From the NCBI RefSeq assembly GCF_031877795.1, contig NC_133940.1, forward strand, positions 5,023,985 through 5,087,984: a DNA stretch of 64,000 bases. Direction: 5' to 3'. The stretch comes from Strix aluco. Taxonomy: Eukaryota > Chordata > Aves > Strigiformes > Strigidae. The notes under the pieces are model-generated. The model searched no databases. It was not told the origin of the DNA and saw nothing but the letters and a program-made list of their open reading frames with translations. A program made the translations under genes and the position numbers. Positions within the stretch are counted from its first letter, which is position 1; the number at the start of each line of letters is the position of its first letter. This document shows, in pieces, positions 25,452 to 37,164 of the stretch.

Positions 25452-26092
25452 TGTTAAGCAGTTATTCTTTATCAGCAGCGCTGGGGACACCCTGGGGATT
25501 CTCCCCCATAAGGGCTCCCAAGAATTAGCAAGGGACATCAGTTTACACACACACAAATCATACATATTCATTAGATTTCCTGGAATGGGGTGTCTTATGG
25601 TAATAAGTTCCTGGAATTCATTTACATAGTCCCAGCACACATGGTGAAAATAGGGTGACAGTCTTCGGTGGTCGAGGGAAGAAGTAAGCAGTCTTCTTCA
25701 CAGTGTTTGCTCATTGACCCTCTTCCCAGAGCGTGAGCTGTGAAGTAAAGTCCAGGTGCCTCCTTCCTAAATCAGCAGAATCATTTCCCCTATAACAGGG
25801 TCTCTGTGTCTCTTTGTTCCAGCCCCCCCCTTATTTTAATTTTCCCATTCTAGGAGTTGCCCAAGTGTCCACTGAAGGCCTTGACTCTGCTCTCAGTGAT
25901 TTCCGTAGGCAGCCTGACGAGCGTTCCCATCTGACCTAAACAGACAAAGGGACCCAAGGAAACAGCTGAGGAGTCAGGAGTCCTTGAGAAGCAAATGAAG
26001 CAAAGCACAAACAAAGCTTCCATACATCACATCACAGTTTAGTCTTAATAATTGTCAGAAATTCATTTGAGCCCTTTCATTCCCTTTCACAT
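25452..26092 (-). mobile_element. ERV 3' end fragment: internal part plus 346-bp LTR (minus orientation)
   Basis: Reverse complement of 29558-30199, about 98% identical by eye. Read on the minus strand: about 295 bases of internal sequence (26092 to 25798) with an A/G-rich purine tract (AAAATAAGGGGGGG) near its end, then an LTR of 346 bases (25797-25452) that begins TGTTATAGGGG and ends CTTAACA. A GATAAAGAATA block near the LTR end may hold the polyadenylation signal. No coding capacity. The very high identity to the other copy suggests a relatively young insertion or a recent duplication. Confidence 0.8.
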
Positions 26093-26670
26093 GGGGAGGA
26101 GAATGATGTCCCCACCAGCCCTTGTTTTTCTCCCTGCTGCCATCACCCCCTCCAGGCTGTGTGATTCCCCTCACAACCGGTAAATGCACTTGCAACAACT
26201 CACAGATACGCTCACCTGGCCCAGGCTGCACCGCACCTACAAGGAGGTGACTGGTTCAGAGCAAAGTGAAAAACTGAACGAGGAAAGGGGCTGTGGTGGT
26301 GCTTTGCCCTGTCCAAGCTCCAGAGGAGCTGGCGTTGCGGGGTGGTTCCAGGCCCCAGAGCTGCGAACAGGCCACACTCTGCCCGCCCTGCCCCGACGGC
26401 AGCAGGGGGCCGTGGCAGAGGTCGGCCCCCGGGGCTGCTTTCAACGCCATTCCCGGGAGAGTCACCCAGGCCCGGGCCTGTCCGCACCCACATCTCCCCG
26501 GAGGTCCGTGCCCTGGGCTGAGGCTGCTGCCAGCCACTTCCCCAGGCTGCGGTTTGCTGGTACAACCCCTGCCAGCCCGGCCTGAGCACCGTGACCGCCG
26601 CCGGTTTCTGGTTTCTGTCACCTTCACGCACTGAGGGGAGAGGCTGGGGCCTCCCCACGCAGTTTCCCCG

Positions 26671-26896
26671 GTGCTGCCGGCTCAGCGCCGGGCGCCGCCA
26701 CCTTCTTGTATGGCACCGGGTGCCGCCATCTTGGTGTACGGCACTGGGCGCCGCCATGTCGCCGCGCCCGGCGGGGAAGTTAACGCCCTCAGGCTGCCGC
26801 GCCCGGGCCGCCGGCACTGCCCGCCGCTGGCTCTGTCCCCGCCGAGCTGCCGCCCCCCCGACGCGCGGCCCTTCGGCGCCGGGGCCGAGCTGCTGG
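26671..26896 (+). pseudogene. MORC4: Possible MORC4 exon 1 remnant
   Basis: Within the CpG island an open frame ends ...LSPPSC, then RPFGAGAELL before a GTGAGC donor at 26897. This resembles the MORC4 segment LSPRYL...RPFSAIAELL, which in mammals directly precedes the DNAVDP N-box, and the split codon phase (G|AT) fits. Residues between the matching parts are poorly conserved. The start codon is uncertain. Confidence 0.45.
26692..26763 (+). repeat. 28-bp tandem repeat with YY1-like motifs
   Basis: Units at 26692-26719, 26720-26747 and (partial) 26748-26763, sharing GCCGCCA(C/T)CTT. The second unit contains GCCGCCATCTT, the reverse complement of the classic YY1 site AAGATGGCGGC; the third reads GCCGCCATG. 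Confidence 0.7.
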
Positions 26897-29002
26897 GTGA
26901 GCACCGGGCACCGTGGGGAGAGGGGCCCCAGCAGGGCCCCACCGGCCTGGCTCCCGGACGTGGCTCGGTGCGCCCTGACAGAAAGGCTGTGACCCGCGCC
27001 CTGAGCCCGGGCCGGCCGAGGTGTCAGCGCAAGCTGTGGGCCTCTAAAAAAAAATCCATGCGGGTTTACTAAGCAGCCTCTCCGTAACGTGCGTGACGCG
27101 CTGAGGGGCTGCGGAGGTCACGGAGATGTTATTAGTTGCTGGGGTGATTTCTGGGTGGATCGGCACAGCTCGCCCGCGACCCCCTCGGCCCCGGCACAGC
27201 GGCCCCCGTTTGTCCTCGCCCAGCGGCCTGCAGCCTCCCTTCCCAGACACTGCTCGGAAGAGAAGTTCTGGCAAACTGCTTTTGCTCCTTGGAACTCACG
27301 TGGGGGCAAAGAGGGTTTAGGAGGGAACAAGGGTGAAATACCGTTAGTTCTTACTGCCCAGATTTCTTCTTCCCGTAGGCAGTGCACATCACAGCGTGAC
27401 AGCTAAGTTTTTCTGCACTGAAGTTGTGGAGCTCACCTTTATCTAACTTTTATGGACAATGGGGCAGGAATGACTCCTTGCAAACTCTACAGCATGCTCA
27501 GGTAACGAGCTATGAGCCCTCCCATATCCATCTGCTCTCCTTCAAGCATTGCCACTGGCCTTTGGCTTCCTATCGTAAGCATCCACCTCTCCCTGCTTCT
27601 TCCTTACCTTCCCAGCACGCAGAGGTGCAAAATAACTGCTCTTACACTGTAGAAAATCTGCCTCAATGTGTAATGGGTGCTCTAGGGACTCACAGTAAAC
27701 ATTTTACTTGTCATTAACTGCTCTAACATAAGTCATTTGACTCCTTGGTGTGTGAAATAAGCAGAGGAGGTGCTTTTGTGCTGGGACATAGAGAAGGTCT
27801 GCATAAAGCTGAACATCTCTGAAGTCAAACCAAGAGTCCTTTTCTGTAGACTGCTGTTATGGAGGAGTTTCATCTCTTGTCTGTCTTACCCTGTGGATGC
27901 TGAAATAAATCATGGCTTTAGAGGATGTGTTTATATCATGTTAATCTTTCTATGTGAAGTATTTTTCTACAGCGATGAGAGAGAATGAGACAGGCTAATG
28001 GCAAGAGATTTAAAGCGTGATATCGTGATAAGGAATTTCAGTTCAATAGGCCTGGTCTTTTAATTGCATAACTAACTTCATTGAAAATAGGTTTTAAGCT
28101 TGAACAACCAGTGATGTGAGCCTTACAGAGGGGGCTGTAACTTTACTAGGGCATTTTGAGGCCAAACACAGAAAGGCCTTTGCAAGGATCAGGTTTTTTT
28201 GCCAAATCAGCTCTGCGTTCTTGATGCTCCTTTGGTTGCCTCTTTGACTAGATGTTTTTAAGGCTGGAGGAGGGAGATTTTCGATGCAAAACTCCTGTCC
28301 TTTCTCTTTTGCTATAGCTTACCCATAGGGGTGAAGGGGCCAGGGCTTGGTTTTGTTTCTGTCTGACCATTTTGTTTGACATAAACAAAATGTGGGGAAG
28401 CAAAGCAGAGAAAATTGTATCTTTAAATGCAGAAGACATATAACCACAGCACTTCAGAAATGTGAGTGGGGTTCAGGAAATAAAAACCAGAGGCCCTGTT
28501 CCCTTCCCGCCCTGTCATTGTGTGCAGTGGAGGAGGGCCAGCCCCTTGCTGGTGCCAACTGTCCCGGAGGGGACAGTGAGAAGTCAGCCTTGGTGCAGAA
28601 CTATGAAGAACAGGCACATGGGGTTTCCCTGTCTGGCTGTTGACCTGGGTGTGCAGTGTTGGAAACATTACCTTGCTCCTCTGCTTCTTGATTTCCCTGT
28701 CTGTAATGCAAAAAGTGGAGGTGCTTAGGGTAAATTAGGGTTTGAAGTCCTTCCCTAGGTGCTAAAGAAATCGTCCTTGTGAGTAGCTCTTCCTGACCAT
28801 TTATGTGGTTCTTCAGTGGTGAAGGCAGTATAGGACTGGCAGGACTTGGCTTCTTTACCAGCACTGCAGCCATCCCAAGTCTTCCCTGTTGAACAGGAGC
28901 TCAGCTCCCTTTGCAAAAGTTAAGTGTAGTAATGTGGGCCTGTGCCTGGAGTGAGGCCAGTGCTCCCCGTTTCCAGCCCCTTTCTGTTTTGCTTGCTTTC
29001 AG

Positions 29003-29204
29003 CTTTGGTTTCACGGAGAAGACTGTGAAGAGAGACCACCCGTCCGCTGGATTGTGTGACTTCAAGTCTGGCTCCATGTGCTGGGGAAGGGTGCCATCAT
29101 CTTCAGCAGGACTGGAGGGGCTCTCAGCGTGGGGCTGCTTTCCTAGACATACATGGGCCATGTCCATGCTGAGGCTGATTATCCCACTGGTGTCCTTCAG
29201 CCAG
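29003..29204 (+). pseudogene. MORC4: MORC4 ATPase exon remnant (SFGFT block)
   Basis: After an AG acceptor at 29001-29002 the sequence reads SFGFTEKTVKRD, then FKSGSM, matching the MORC4 SFGFTDKVIKK and FKSGSMRLGK parts. The match then continues in other frames (GKGAIIFSRTGGALSVGLLS, followed by IIPLVSFSQ). There are at least two frameshifts, an in-frame TAG at 29144-29146 where the family has Gln, and the splice donor after the final CAG is gone. Confidence 0.8.
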
Positions 29205-29557
29205 AAAACCTGCCCTCCTCCAAAGGGACGTGGGGGCCAGTGGCACTGCCATGGTGCTGAGGGCTGTCCCCTGGCCATGTGTGCACAGCACAATGTTTGG
29301 AGAGGGTGAGAATAACTGTAATCAGTGCTGCACTGGGAGAATCTCTGCGGCAGGCCTTACTGTTAGCACACTGCAATGCAGCATTATTCCCTTTTCCTTA
29401 GGCTAGACTTTGTTGTGCATCTCCTTGTGGGCATCTGCTGCTAACCTGGCTCCTGGAAAGCCTTTGCAGTCATGCCAGCGACCTATGGGCTACCTGTTTC
29501 TGTCCCATTCCACCCCGCCATGCAGACCCATGTACACAGCCCCTGCCCAGGAGCAAA

Positions 29558-30199
29558 TGAAAGGGAATGAAAGGGCTCAAACAAATGAATTTCTGACAAA
29601 TATTAAGACTAAACTGTGATGTGATGTATGGAAGCTTTGTTTGTGCTTTGCTTCATTTGCTTCTCAAGGACTCCTGACTCCTCAGCTGTTTCCTTGGGTC
29701 CCTTTGTCTGTTTAGGTCAGATGGGAACGCTCGTCAGGCTCCCTACAGAAATCACTGAGAGCAGAGTCAAGGCCTTCAGCAGACACTTGGGCAACTTCTA
29801 GAATGGGAAAATTAAAATAAGGGGGGGGCTGGAACAAAGAGACACAGAGACCCTGTTATAGGGGAAATGATTCTGCTGATTTAGGAAGGAGGCACCTGGA
29901 CTTTACTTCACAGCTCACGCTCTGGGAAGAAGGTCAACGAGCAAAGACTGTGAAGAAGACTGCTTACTTCTTCCCTCGACCACCGAAGACTGTCACCCTA
30001 TTTTCACCACGCGTGCTGGGACTATGTAAATGAATTCCAGGAACTCATTACCATAAGACACCCCATTCCAGGAAATCTAATGAATATATATGATTTGTGT
30101 GTGTGTAAACTGATGTCCCTTGCTAATTCTTGGGAGCCCTTATGGGGGAGAATCCCCAGGGTGTCCCCAGCGCTGCTGATAAAGAATACCTGCTTAACA
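29558..30199 (+). mobile_element. ERV 3' end fragment: internal part plus 346-bp LTR (plus orientation)
   Basis: Mirror copy of 25452-26092. Internal part 29558-29853 ends in a purine tract (AAAATAAGGGGGGGG); the LTR runs 29854-30199, starting TGTTATAGGGG and ending CTTAACA, the same length (346 bases) as the other copy. It lies between two MORC4 exon remnants. No coding capacity. Its inner end (GAAAGGGAATGAAAGGG) is at exactly the same element position as in the minus-strand copy. Confidence 0.8.
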
Positions 30200-30614
30200 G
30201 TTATGTTGGATTCTGACTGCTGAGTTAATATCTTTGTTTCACTGCGCTCTCTGCTGCTTTTCTGCACCTGTAATGGCCTTTGGTGCTGCCTTCCAGCCTG
30301 TGCTTCCTTCACACCAAAGGGAGCTGAGAATATGCAGCTCCCCGGCACTGCTTGTACATTATCAGCTGCGTGACACTGCTGCCCCCCGCTCAGCTCGATA
30401 CTTTTAAGTGTTTTTTGTCAAAGCATCCTACTGTCATGTCTGTCCTGGCTCAGTCTTTCTCTGAGCCCATCCTCCTGGAGTCTCCTGTGTCATACTTCTC
30501 TGGAGTGTCAGGCCTGTAGCCAGGTCTTTGCAACTGGATTTTTTTGTTCCCCTGTGGCAAAAGGGAGGTAGGTGGACTGGGCAGCGCTGTTTTCCTTGAC
30601 TCTGTGGCTTCTAG

Positions 30615-30761
30615 AGAAAATGATTGCTACTGAAGACTCTGTGCCTAGCCTGGATGCCATCCTGGACAATACCTCTTCAACACCAGGGAGGAGCTACTGG
30701 CACAGTTTGATGCCGTTCCAGGCAAAAAGGGCACATGCATCCTCCCCTGGAACATTTGCAG
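30615..30761 (+). pseudogene. MORC4: MORC4 exon remnant (MIATEDSVPSLDAIL block)
   Basis: Acceptor CTTCTAG and donor GTATGG are both kept. The frame KMIATEDSVPSLDAILD matches human KKMIITEDSLPSLEAILN, and then the match moves into another frame (LLAQFDAVPGKKG). This requires a one-base loss near 30668, so the exon cannot be read through. Confidence 0.85.
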
Positions 30762-31292
30762 GTATGGGGCTGAGGCATGTGGTGAGGCAGTGGTGCCCTG
30801 AGGATGAGGAAGGGCTAAAAGCAGAGACAGCTCCAGGACAGCACCTGGCCTGGGTGGTCTAAGCCTGTTGCCATCCAGCCTGGCCGCTGGAGGAACAAAT
30901 ACAGGGATTTCTGCCTCCTCCCTCTGTACAACGGAGAGCTTGGGGTGCCACGCTGGGCGTTAGGAGAGGTGGGTCTAGTTCTGCCTGTCACAGGCATGCT
31001 CTTTTTTTTCAGAGGAAACCAATTAATACATTTACTTCCTCTTCCCATTTGTGCAATGGAACTTCCATATTTCTTTGTTATCAAGACTGTTCTGAAGTGT
31101 TCTGCTACTTTGGTGTTCTGCACAGAAATGCTTGTAATTAAATGACTGACTAATGAGATCCATGGCGTGTGTGAAATATGCTGGTTTATCTGCTCCTCAG
31201 GAAGTTCCCTTGGGATCCTGATACAGAAGAGCAGACCAGGGTGCTGATGATTGGAGGAGACTGTCTTTATTTTTGTGTTTGGTGTTTTTCAG

Positions 31293-31755
31293 AAATAAAG
31301 ACAGGAAGCCAGATCTGGATTTTGATACAGACAAGCATGATACTTGGATAGCAGAATTCCTTGCAGACGATGGGGAGATTCCCAGCAGAAAGATTCTGCA
31401 GTCTCAGAAGATGGTTCCAGAGTTTCCTGGCCCAGAAATGGAGTACTCATTATGGGTAAGTTGGCAGGATCTGAAAGGGAGCAGGATGGCTCTTCCCCAG
31501 CTTTGTTCTGTGCATGACTCACAGGCGATGAAAAACATTAAATCCAAACTAGATTTTGGCTTCACCTGGAAAAGACTCCATGCAACTAGAATTCTCCTGC
31601 CTGTTCTGCTGTGCTGTCCCCTCTCCCAGGCACACTGCAGTGTCTTGTACCTGAAGCCTCGCACGCAGATTGTCCTGCGACAGAAGGTGAACACTCAGCT
31701 GATCACCAAGAGCCTGGCCACTGTTGAATATGATTTTTGCAAGCCAAGATTCATT
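31293..31755 (+). pseudogene. MORC4: Two MORC4 exon remnants (LDFDTD and LYLKPR blocks)
   Basis: Exon 31293-31455 (acceptor TTTTTCAG, donor GTAAGT) encodes [16 protein letters not shown] to EMEYSLW. Exon 31630-31755 (acceptor TCTCCCAG, donor GTATCC) encodes [18 protein letters not shown], then [17 protein letters not shown]. Both match the MORC S5 region closely and their frames are still open. One residue is missing in the RQKKVTTQ stretch (here RQKVNTQ). Confidence 0.85.
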
Positions 31756-33633
31756 GTATCCTTCCTGCCACCTCTTGGCACTCTGCTCACAGCAGCCTCA
31801 GCACACTGCGGGGTTCCAGACCAACCTCACAGCTGGGCTCAGGCCTGTCTGGTCTGATGCATAGAGAAACCCAGGATTTAAATGAATAGAGAGGCTGAAC
31901 TGTCTTCTGACCTTTGAGAAGCCAAATCCTGATGAGAAGCTTAGAAGGGAGCCCTCAGAGCTGCTTCTGCTGGATCAGTGGTTGATAGGGCTCAAGGCTC
32001 ACCTCGTACATGAGCCAGTTCCTGACATACCCCAGGGCTGATGTGCTGTGTGGGTGGAGAAAGGCTTGAGTCTTTTGCTGACTGATCAGTTTTGCTTGGG
32101 AAAATATCCGCTGAAAAGTATTTTAAATGACAGCATTATTCAATTCAGTGGAAAAACACTTTATCAAGATGTATAACGAGACCAGAAGAGCCTTTCTTCC
32201 CCTCTGTCCTGTTCAGCAGCAGCTGGTTGCTGACTTTTCCTGTCTGACTAGAAGCTGGTCATTTGAGTTCTTGGAGCATGTTAATTCTCATTCCCCACAC
32301 CCACTCCTAGGCCACCGCAGCTCTTTTGGGAGTAGGATGACTTGTTTGGCTTACCTGCTCACATGCTTTTAGAGACCAGTGTCCACAGAACAGAAACCCC
32401 AAGTAGAGCCAAGTGCAAAGAACAATCTACCCTTCAGACCTCTCCCAGAGAGAACTTTGCTAAAGCTGTTTTGAACTACACCTGAGCATCTTTTATCCCC
32501 TGTCCTGCTACGTGCTTTAAAGGCCATTTTGTGTCATGAATTTCTGTGCTTATGTTAATAGGAAAAGATTGACCAAAGATGAAGAGGTGTTACTTAATTT
32601 CTGTACCTATATACTTAGTGAGAAATTGGAGAACCAACAAAGCTGCTTTCCTGTTTTGTAACTCCACGTGTGTGTGCTAATGCTCTCTCCAGAGATTACA
32701 CAGCCACTGTGTTTTGAGGTGGTTTGCAGAAATGCAGCAGGTTAGAAACCTGTAGTGGTATTGCCCAAGCCGTACTGGTTTTCCACTTGCTTCCAAAGGT
32801 TCTTTGGCCTTGCATAGCCGGTGTACGTAAAATAACAGATCCTTGAGGTTTGGAGTTCAGCACCTTCAGTGTACAGACAAAGCAGCATTGTATTGGCAGG
32901 CACGTGATGACTACGTAAATTGCAAATGCATGAGCTCTGACTCCAAGAAGTAAGCAAATTAAAATATATTCAGACAAAAAGTGGTTAATGAAATATTTTA
33001 ACCCGAAACTCAGAGTTCCCCATCTAATAGTGGTCTGTCTAGAACTGAATTTGTGAAACTGGAGTCTGCTGAAGGAGAGCTCGCTCTTTGATGTACCGTA
33101 GTGTCATTGTTAGTCGTTAAGATTTCTTCAGCCCCGACTGGATGTGCTTGATTTGGTTTTGTAAATGTTGGTCATTTATCTTTTAAGCACAAGTAAAATT
33201 GTTAGTCATTAGTTATCTCATTTGTGATATACTCCAAAGCAGTTTTCTTTGGTCAGATCTTGCCTGTTCTATTATCAGGGTAATATAAACGCGTATCAGA
33301 GTTTTTATTAAAGCTATAACCAAGGCATATTTTGACTTGGCAGTGACAGACTGGCTCCACTCAGTACAGCTGTTTCCAACTCCCCTCCAGTCAGTTATGC
33401 GTGTTCTTATCTGTGATTGTTGGCTGCGTGCACGGGGTTGTTGTTAGCAGGCCAGAGCTGAGCGCTTTTCCTCTGCTGAAGAGGGAAGGTGTTGTGCTGA
33501 GGAAGGCAGCGTGGGCAGCTTGATGCTGCGACCTCTGTGGAATGTTTCACTCCTTCCTGTGGAACTCATGCATCTCCCCCGCTCCTCCTCTGGAGCTTGT
33601 TGTTTATTTCTTCCTTGACACATTTTCCCTCAG

Positions 33634-33753
33634 AGCAAAAGGGTGAAGATCATTTTTGGATTAACCTGCAAGAAGAAAAGCCACTATGGGATCATGATGT
33701 ACCACAACAACTGACTCATCAGATCCTACGAGAAGGTGGGATGTCAAAGGAAG
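33634..33753 (+). pseudogene. MORC4: MORC4 exon remnant with a nonsense codon in the MMYHNNR motif
   Basis: The exon reads [15 protein letters not shown], then GIMMYHNN, stop, LIRSYEKVGCQ, against human [20 protein letters not shown]. The Arg codon is replaced by TGA at 33712-33714, which fits a CGA to TGA change by CpG decay. The acceptor (CCCTCAG) and donor (GTGAGG) remain. Confidence 0.9.
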
Positions 33754-34425
33754 GTGAGGAGTTGGACTTGTTTTTACCTCTTTTTATCTGGGAGAGGGGA
33801 GAATGGGATTTTGCAAAAAGCAACCTTGTCTTAGATCCTTGCTTTTACATTGCACAGTGTCCAGAGTTGAACAAGGAGACCTGGCGTGTCCCTAGGATCA
33901 GATCAATGTGTGCCCCTGCACTGTGACTCCTTGTCTGGGTTTGAGGTAACTAGAGATGTCCATCTACTGTTTAATACTGCTGTGGCTGGAGATGCTACCA
34001 GAGGTGATTTCCAGAGGGGATCTGCTCTGGCAGGATAGCCTGGCCTCTGTTAGGAAGTGATTGCTGCAGCATTTGCTTCTAGTGTTATCTTGCGGCAGTA
34101 TCTCAGAGCTATGGCATGCCTTGGAGGTGACCATCTTTGCCACAGATAATTCTGGTCTGTTAGTTAAGACAGTCTGTGCTCTGCTTTCTGGAAGAAAAAG
34201 ATTCAGTATTATATGCCCAAAATACCTTTTCAGGGAGTTTACGAGGTGTTTGTACCTCATATTGCTGTTGGCATGCAATGCACAGGCCATGGTGTTGCCA
34301 TCAACCTTCGTATCAGGGCTTTGGGATCTCAGTGCTCTCCAAAGGACTACTTTTTTTTTGTTTGCTTGTTCTGAGCAGAATTGGCTAAGGCAGTTCTTTC
34401 CCTTAATTTCTGGCCCCTGGTGCAG

Positions 34426-34520
34426 GGAGGAGGTGTAGGTGTGATTGGTGTAACAATGGGACTTCCTGAATCAAGCACACAACAAAGAGGACTTTGAAGA
34501 AGGCAGAGTACTGATAAGAG
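34426..34520 (+). pseudogene. MORC4: MORC4 exon remnant (GVGVIGV block)
   Basis: After the acceptor GGTGCAG the frame reads GGVGVIGV as in human GEGVGVIGV. The continuation DFLNQAHNKEDFEE (human NFLKPAYNKQDFEY) lies in another frame, so there is an indel near 34450. No donor is visible at the expected end. Confidence 0.8.
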
Positions 34521-35187
34521 AGACCTGTGCACAAGGCTGCTGCTCGGAGAGGGTTTTGCTGTGATACAGCCTTTGTTCTGAGCACTATACATGTTCTTAG
34601 GTCTGTTTATTGTGAAGTAGCCCCAGATTGGGCCTGTTTTTCCTCCTCTAGTGCCCCTAGAGAGCATGGAGAATTTTATCCTGAAGGTCTGGTAGCCTTG
34701 GGCTGAGGAAAGGACACAGTCTCTGTGTTCCTCAAGCTCATTCCCTCACAAGACTCCAGCCCTGAGGAGACTTCTCCAAAATAAAATGGAACCTGTGTTC
34801 ATGTACACTTTAGCAGAGCTGCCCAAACCAGGAACACACCTATAAAGCCAAAAGAAAAAATTGGATGCTCATGTGCAGCCTCCAGTTAAGGGATGGAGCA
34901 GAAGCAGTCACTGGCCCCTGCTCTCCTCAGGGTGCAGCACTCCACACTTTGGGAAAGGCTGCACTTGGGGAAAGGGACCTGTAGCCTGATTTTTTAGATG
35001 ATGGTATTGGCCCATTTTTTGCAGCTGTGAGGTGGGTGATACAGAAAGGCTGCTAAGGTGCCAACCTAAAATCACAAGTCTAGGTCAGATTCTTGGGGAA
35101 AGGGTTTGTGTTTGCCCTGGTTGTTCCTTGTGCTTCCTGTTGTGCCAGTGGGAGCTGCCCAGCTTCTTACAGAGTTCTTCCTTCCAG

Positions 35188-35778
35188 ACGGATGATCGCT
35201 GTGCTGGGACAGAAACTCAACAGCTGTTGGAAGGTGAGGATGGCACAGATGAACTTGGGAAATGTGGATGCAGCTTGCATGATAGCGTAGGAACCAGTTT
35301 GCCACTGCTCTACTCTTTGCAAGCGTTAAAGGCCTGGGGCTTTCCCTTGGCCAAGGTGGGGTGGGAATGTGTCACCAGGAGGAGCAGAGGCTGCCGAGGG
35401 GTGACTGGAATCCTCTTTCCTGTAGGGAACTGAGATCGGAACCTGTGGAGTTTGTTCTGGTGGTTGCTGGGAGGGATGCCACACTGTGGGCAGGGTGTCC
35501 CTGGGAGAGCAGAGACATGTTGGCTGCACTGGGCCATCCCATGTCCTGTGCCACATGGGCTGGGACTGCTTTGGGGGCTGGTGGCAGCACTCATTCTGAA
35601 CAGCCATTCCTGGTGTTTACTCCACACCTGACTGAGCACTACTTTTTGCAGAGAGGCCAGACCGGTTGCGGGTACAATGTGAAGAGTGTCTGAAGCAGAG
35701 GAAGATCCCTGACCAGGCTGACCCTACACTGTTACCAGAAAGCTGGTTTTGTCATCTCCATCGCCTCCCCAGATACAG
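35188..35778 (+). pseudogene. MORC4: MORC4 remnants: QKLN exon and CW zinc-finger exon
   Basis: Exon 35188-35233 encodes RMIAVLGQKLNSCWK (human RLTINALAQKLNAYWK), with donor GTGAGG. Exon 35652-35778 encodes the CW domain: VQCEECLKQRKIP, then DPTLLPESWFC. The zinc-binding cysteines of VQCxxC and WFC are kept. The Trp before VQC and the Trp of KWRKLP, both of which form the methyl-lysine cage in CW domains, are replaced (Arg-context and Gln). The frame is open but the histone-reading residues are gone, as expected for a decaying gene. Confidence 0.85.
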
Positions 35779-35779
35779 G

Positions 35780-37160
35780 TAGACTTATGATTTGAGTCCT
35801 GGATGACTTTTTTCCATGCCATCTCACATCCTTGAAATACAAACAGTTTCTGTCAAATGCCTGACTTCCTGTGTTCCTTCCACATACCTGTGAATACGGA
35901 TCTTCATTAAAATAGGTGATGTTAAAATAGGAACATGTTTCAGTACATGCTTGCTTTGGTCACTGACCCCTTTTTTTCCTGATGCCTTTGAAATAACAGC
36001 CTTTGATCTAGATGAATCTGGGCATTTAAATTATAATGCTTCTGAAGGATTGGATGGGTTTTAGTTAAATGTGCTGATTGAATTACAGTCAAATGTCAAA
36101 ACTGCTAATAAGAAAATACAGTTTCTTGTTGAGATCTTCTGACCTGTTGGAGAATAAAAAAGCTTTACTTCCTTGCCAAGAATACCAGCTTAAATGCTAA
36201 GCAGAAAGAATTGACTGAGACCAACCATCTGGATGTTACTGCAGGAAAATCCTTTTCTCTGATCCACAAATTCCAGGGTGCACCTAGTTTATACAGCTGA
36301 ATTGCCATTATCTGTTGAAGCTCAGCATTCCACAAAGATAGCCTTCATGATAAACTATTAAGGAAACCAGTTGGCTCTGGAGGCCGAGGAGTAAGTTTTT
36401 ATTTTATAGCCTAGAAACTAGATAGTAAAGCCACTTTTCAACAGAGGAGGAAGCTAATGCCTCCATTTAAAGCTCTGATACATTAAAAGTCCGTGATCTG
36501 GAAGAGGAAGCAGCACAGATGACAGATGAGAGACAGTTCGTTGTCAAGCCAGACAAACAGACTGTGGGGTTTGTGAGTACCTTCAGACTGACCTGGTTCA
36601 ATGGAGCAATCAGCAAGGTGGTGGCAAACCAGAGCAAGCAAGGTAAGGTGCTGTGGAAGGAGTAATTAGGATTTCCTAGGTGTACAGATAATTTCTAAGT
36701 AAGAAATATCGTCTGAGGATGGAGACCTAAGATCGTGTTGGACAGTTCAGTGAAAACACCTGTGCAGTACTTGTGGCTGCCAGAAAAGTAATAGTTACAT
36801 TTCTGTTTTAAACCTGTATAAGCAGGATTTTCATCTTGTGCTTCAAGACTTCACTGCAAATGTACAGTGGTACATAGAGGGAACTTTTCTTATAGACTGT
36901 TTCTACGAAACTCATGGCCGTGACAGTTCCTTTTCTTTGAAGCAGCTGGCATTAGTGGTCTGTGCTGGCCACATGGGTTATGATGCATTTCTCTGTCAAC
37001 TCAAAACTGAAGCAGAAATGACTGGCTATGTGGTGTGCTGAACTCTGTCTCATAGTCTGTACTTCATTTTATATCTGTTATTTTGGGATTCAAGTGGCTT
37101 TTTCTCCCTTTAGCCCTTAAGCACAGTGTTTGATTCTTCAGCTGTTCTCTTGATCTTCAT
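35780..37160. other. MORC4 relic, intronic stretch
   Basis: About 1.4 kb in which I see no recognisable exon, RNA gene or repeat. A donor-like GAGTAAG (36393) and a few short open frames are not supported by similarity. Confidence 0.4.
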
Positions 37161-37164
37161 AAAA

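Larger units (their letters stand above)
26400..27050 (+). promoter_or_regulatory. CpG island at the 5' end of the dead MORC4 gene
   Basis: CpG-dense sequence with many GC boxes that coincides with the expected MORC4 promoter and first exon. It includes three copies of a 28-base unit with YY1-like GCCGCCATCTTGG motifs at 26692-26763. The island is still rich in CpG although the downstream gene is broken, so it may still be unmethylated in the germ line or serve another transcript. Confidence 0.55.

Noticed and set aside
27770-27988. Possible MORC4 N-box exon (frame with PVDAEINHG near 27890)
   Set aside because: The resemblance to NAVDPDVSA is short, the flanking residues do not match, there is no AG acceptor at the expected place and no GCGM motif follows.
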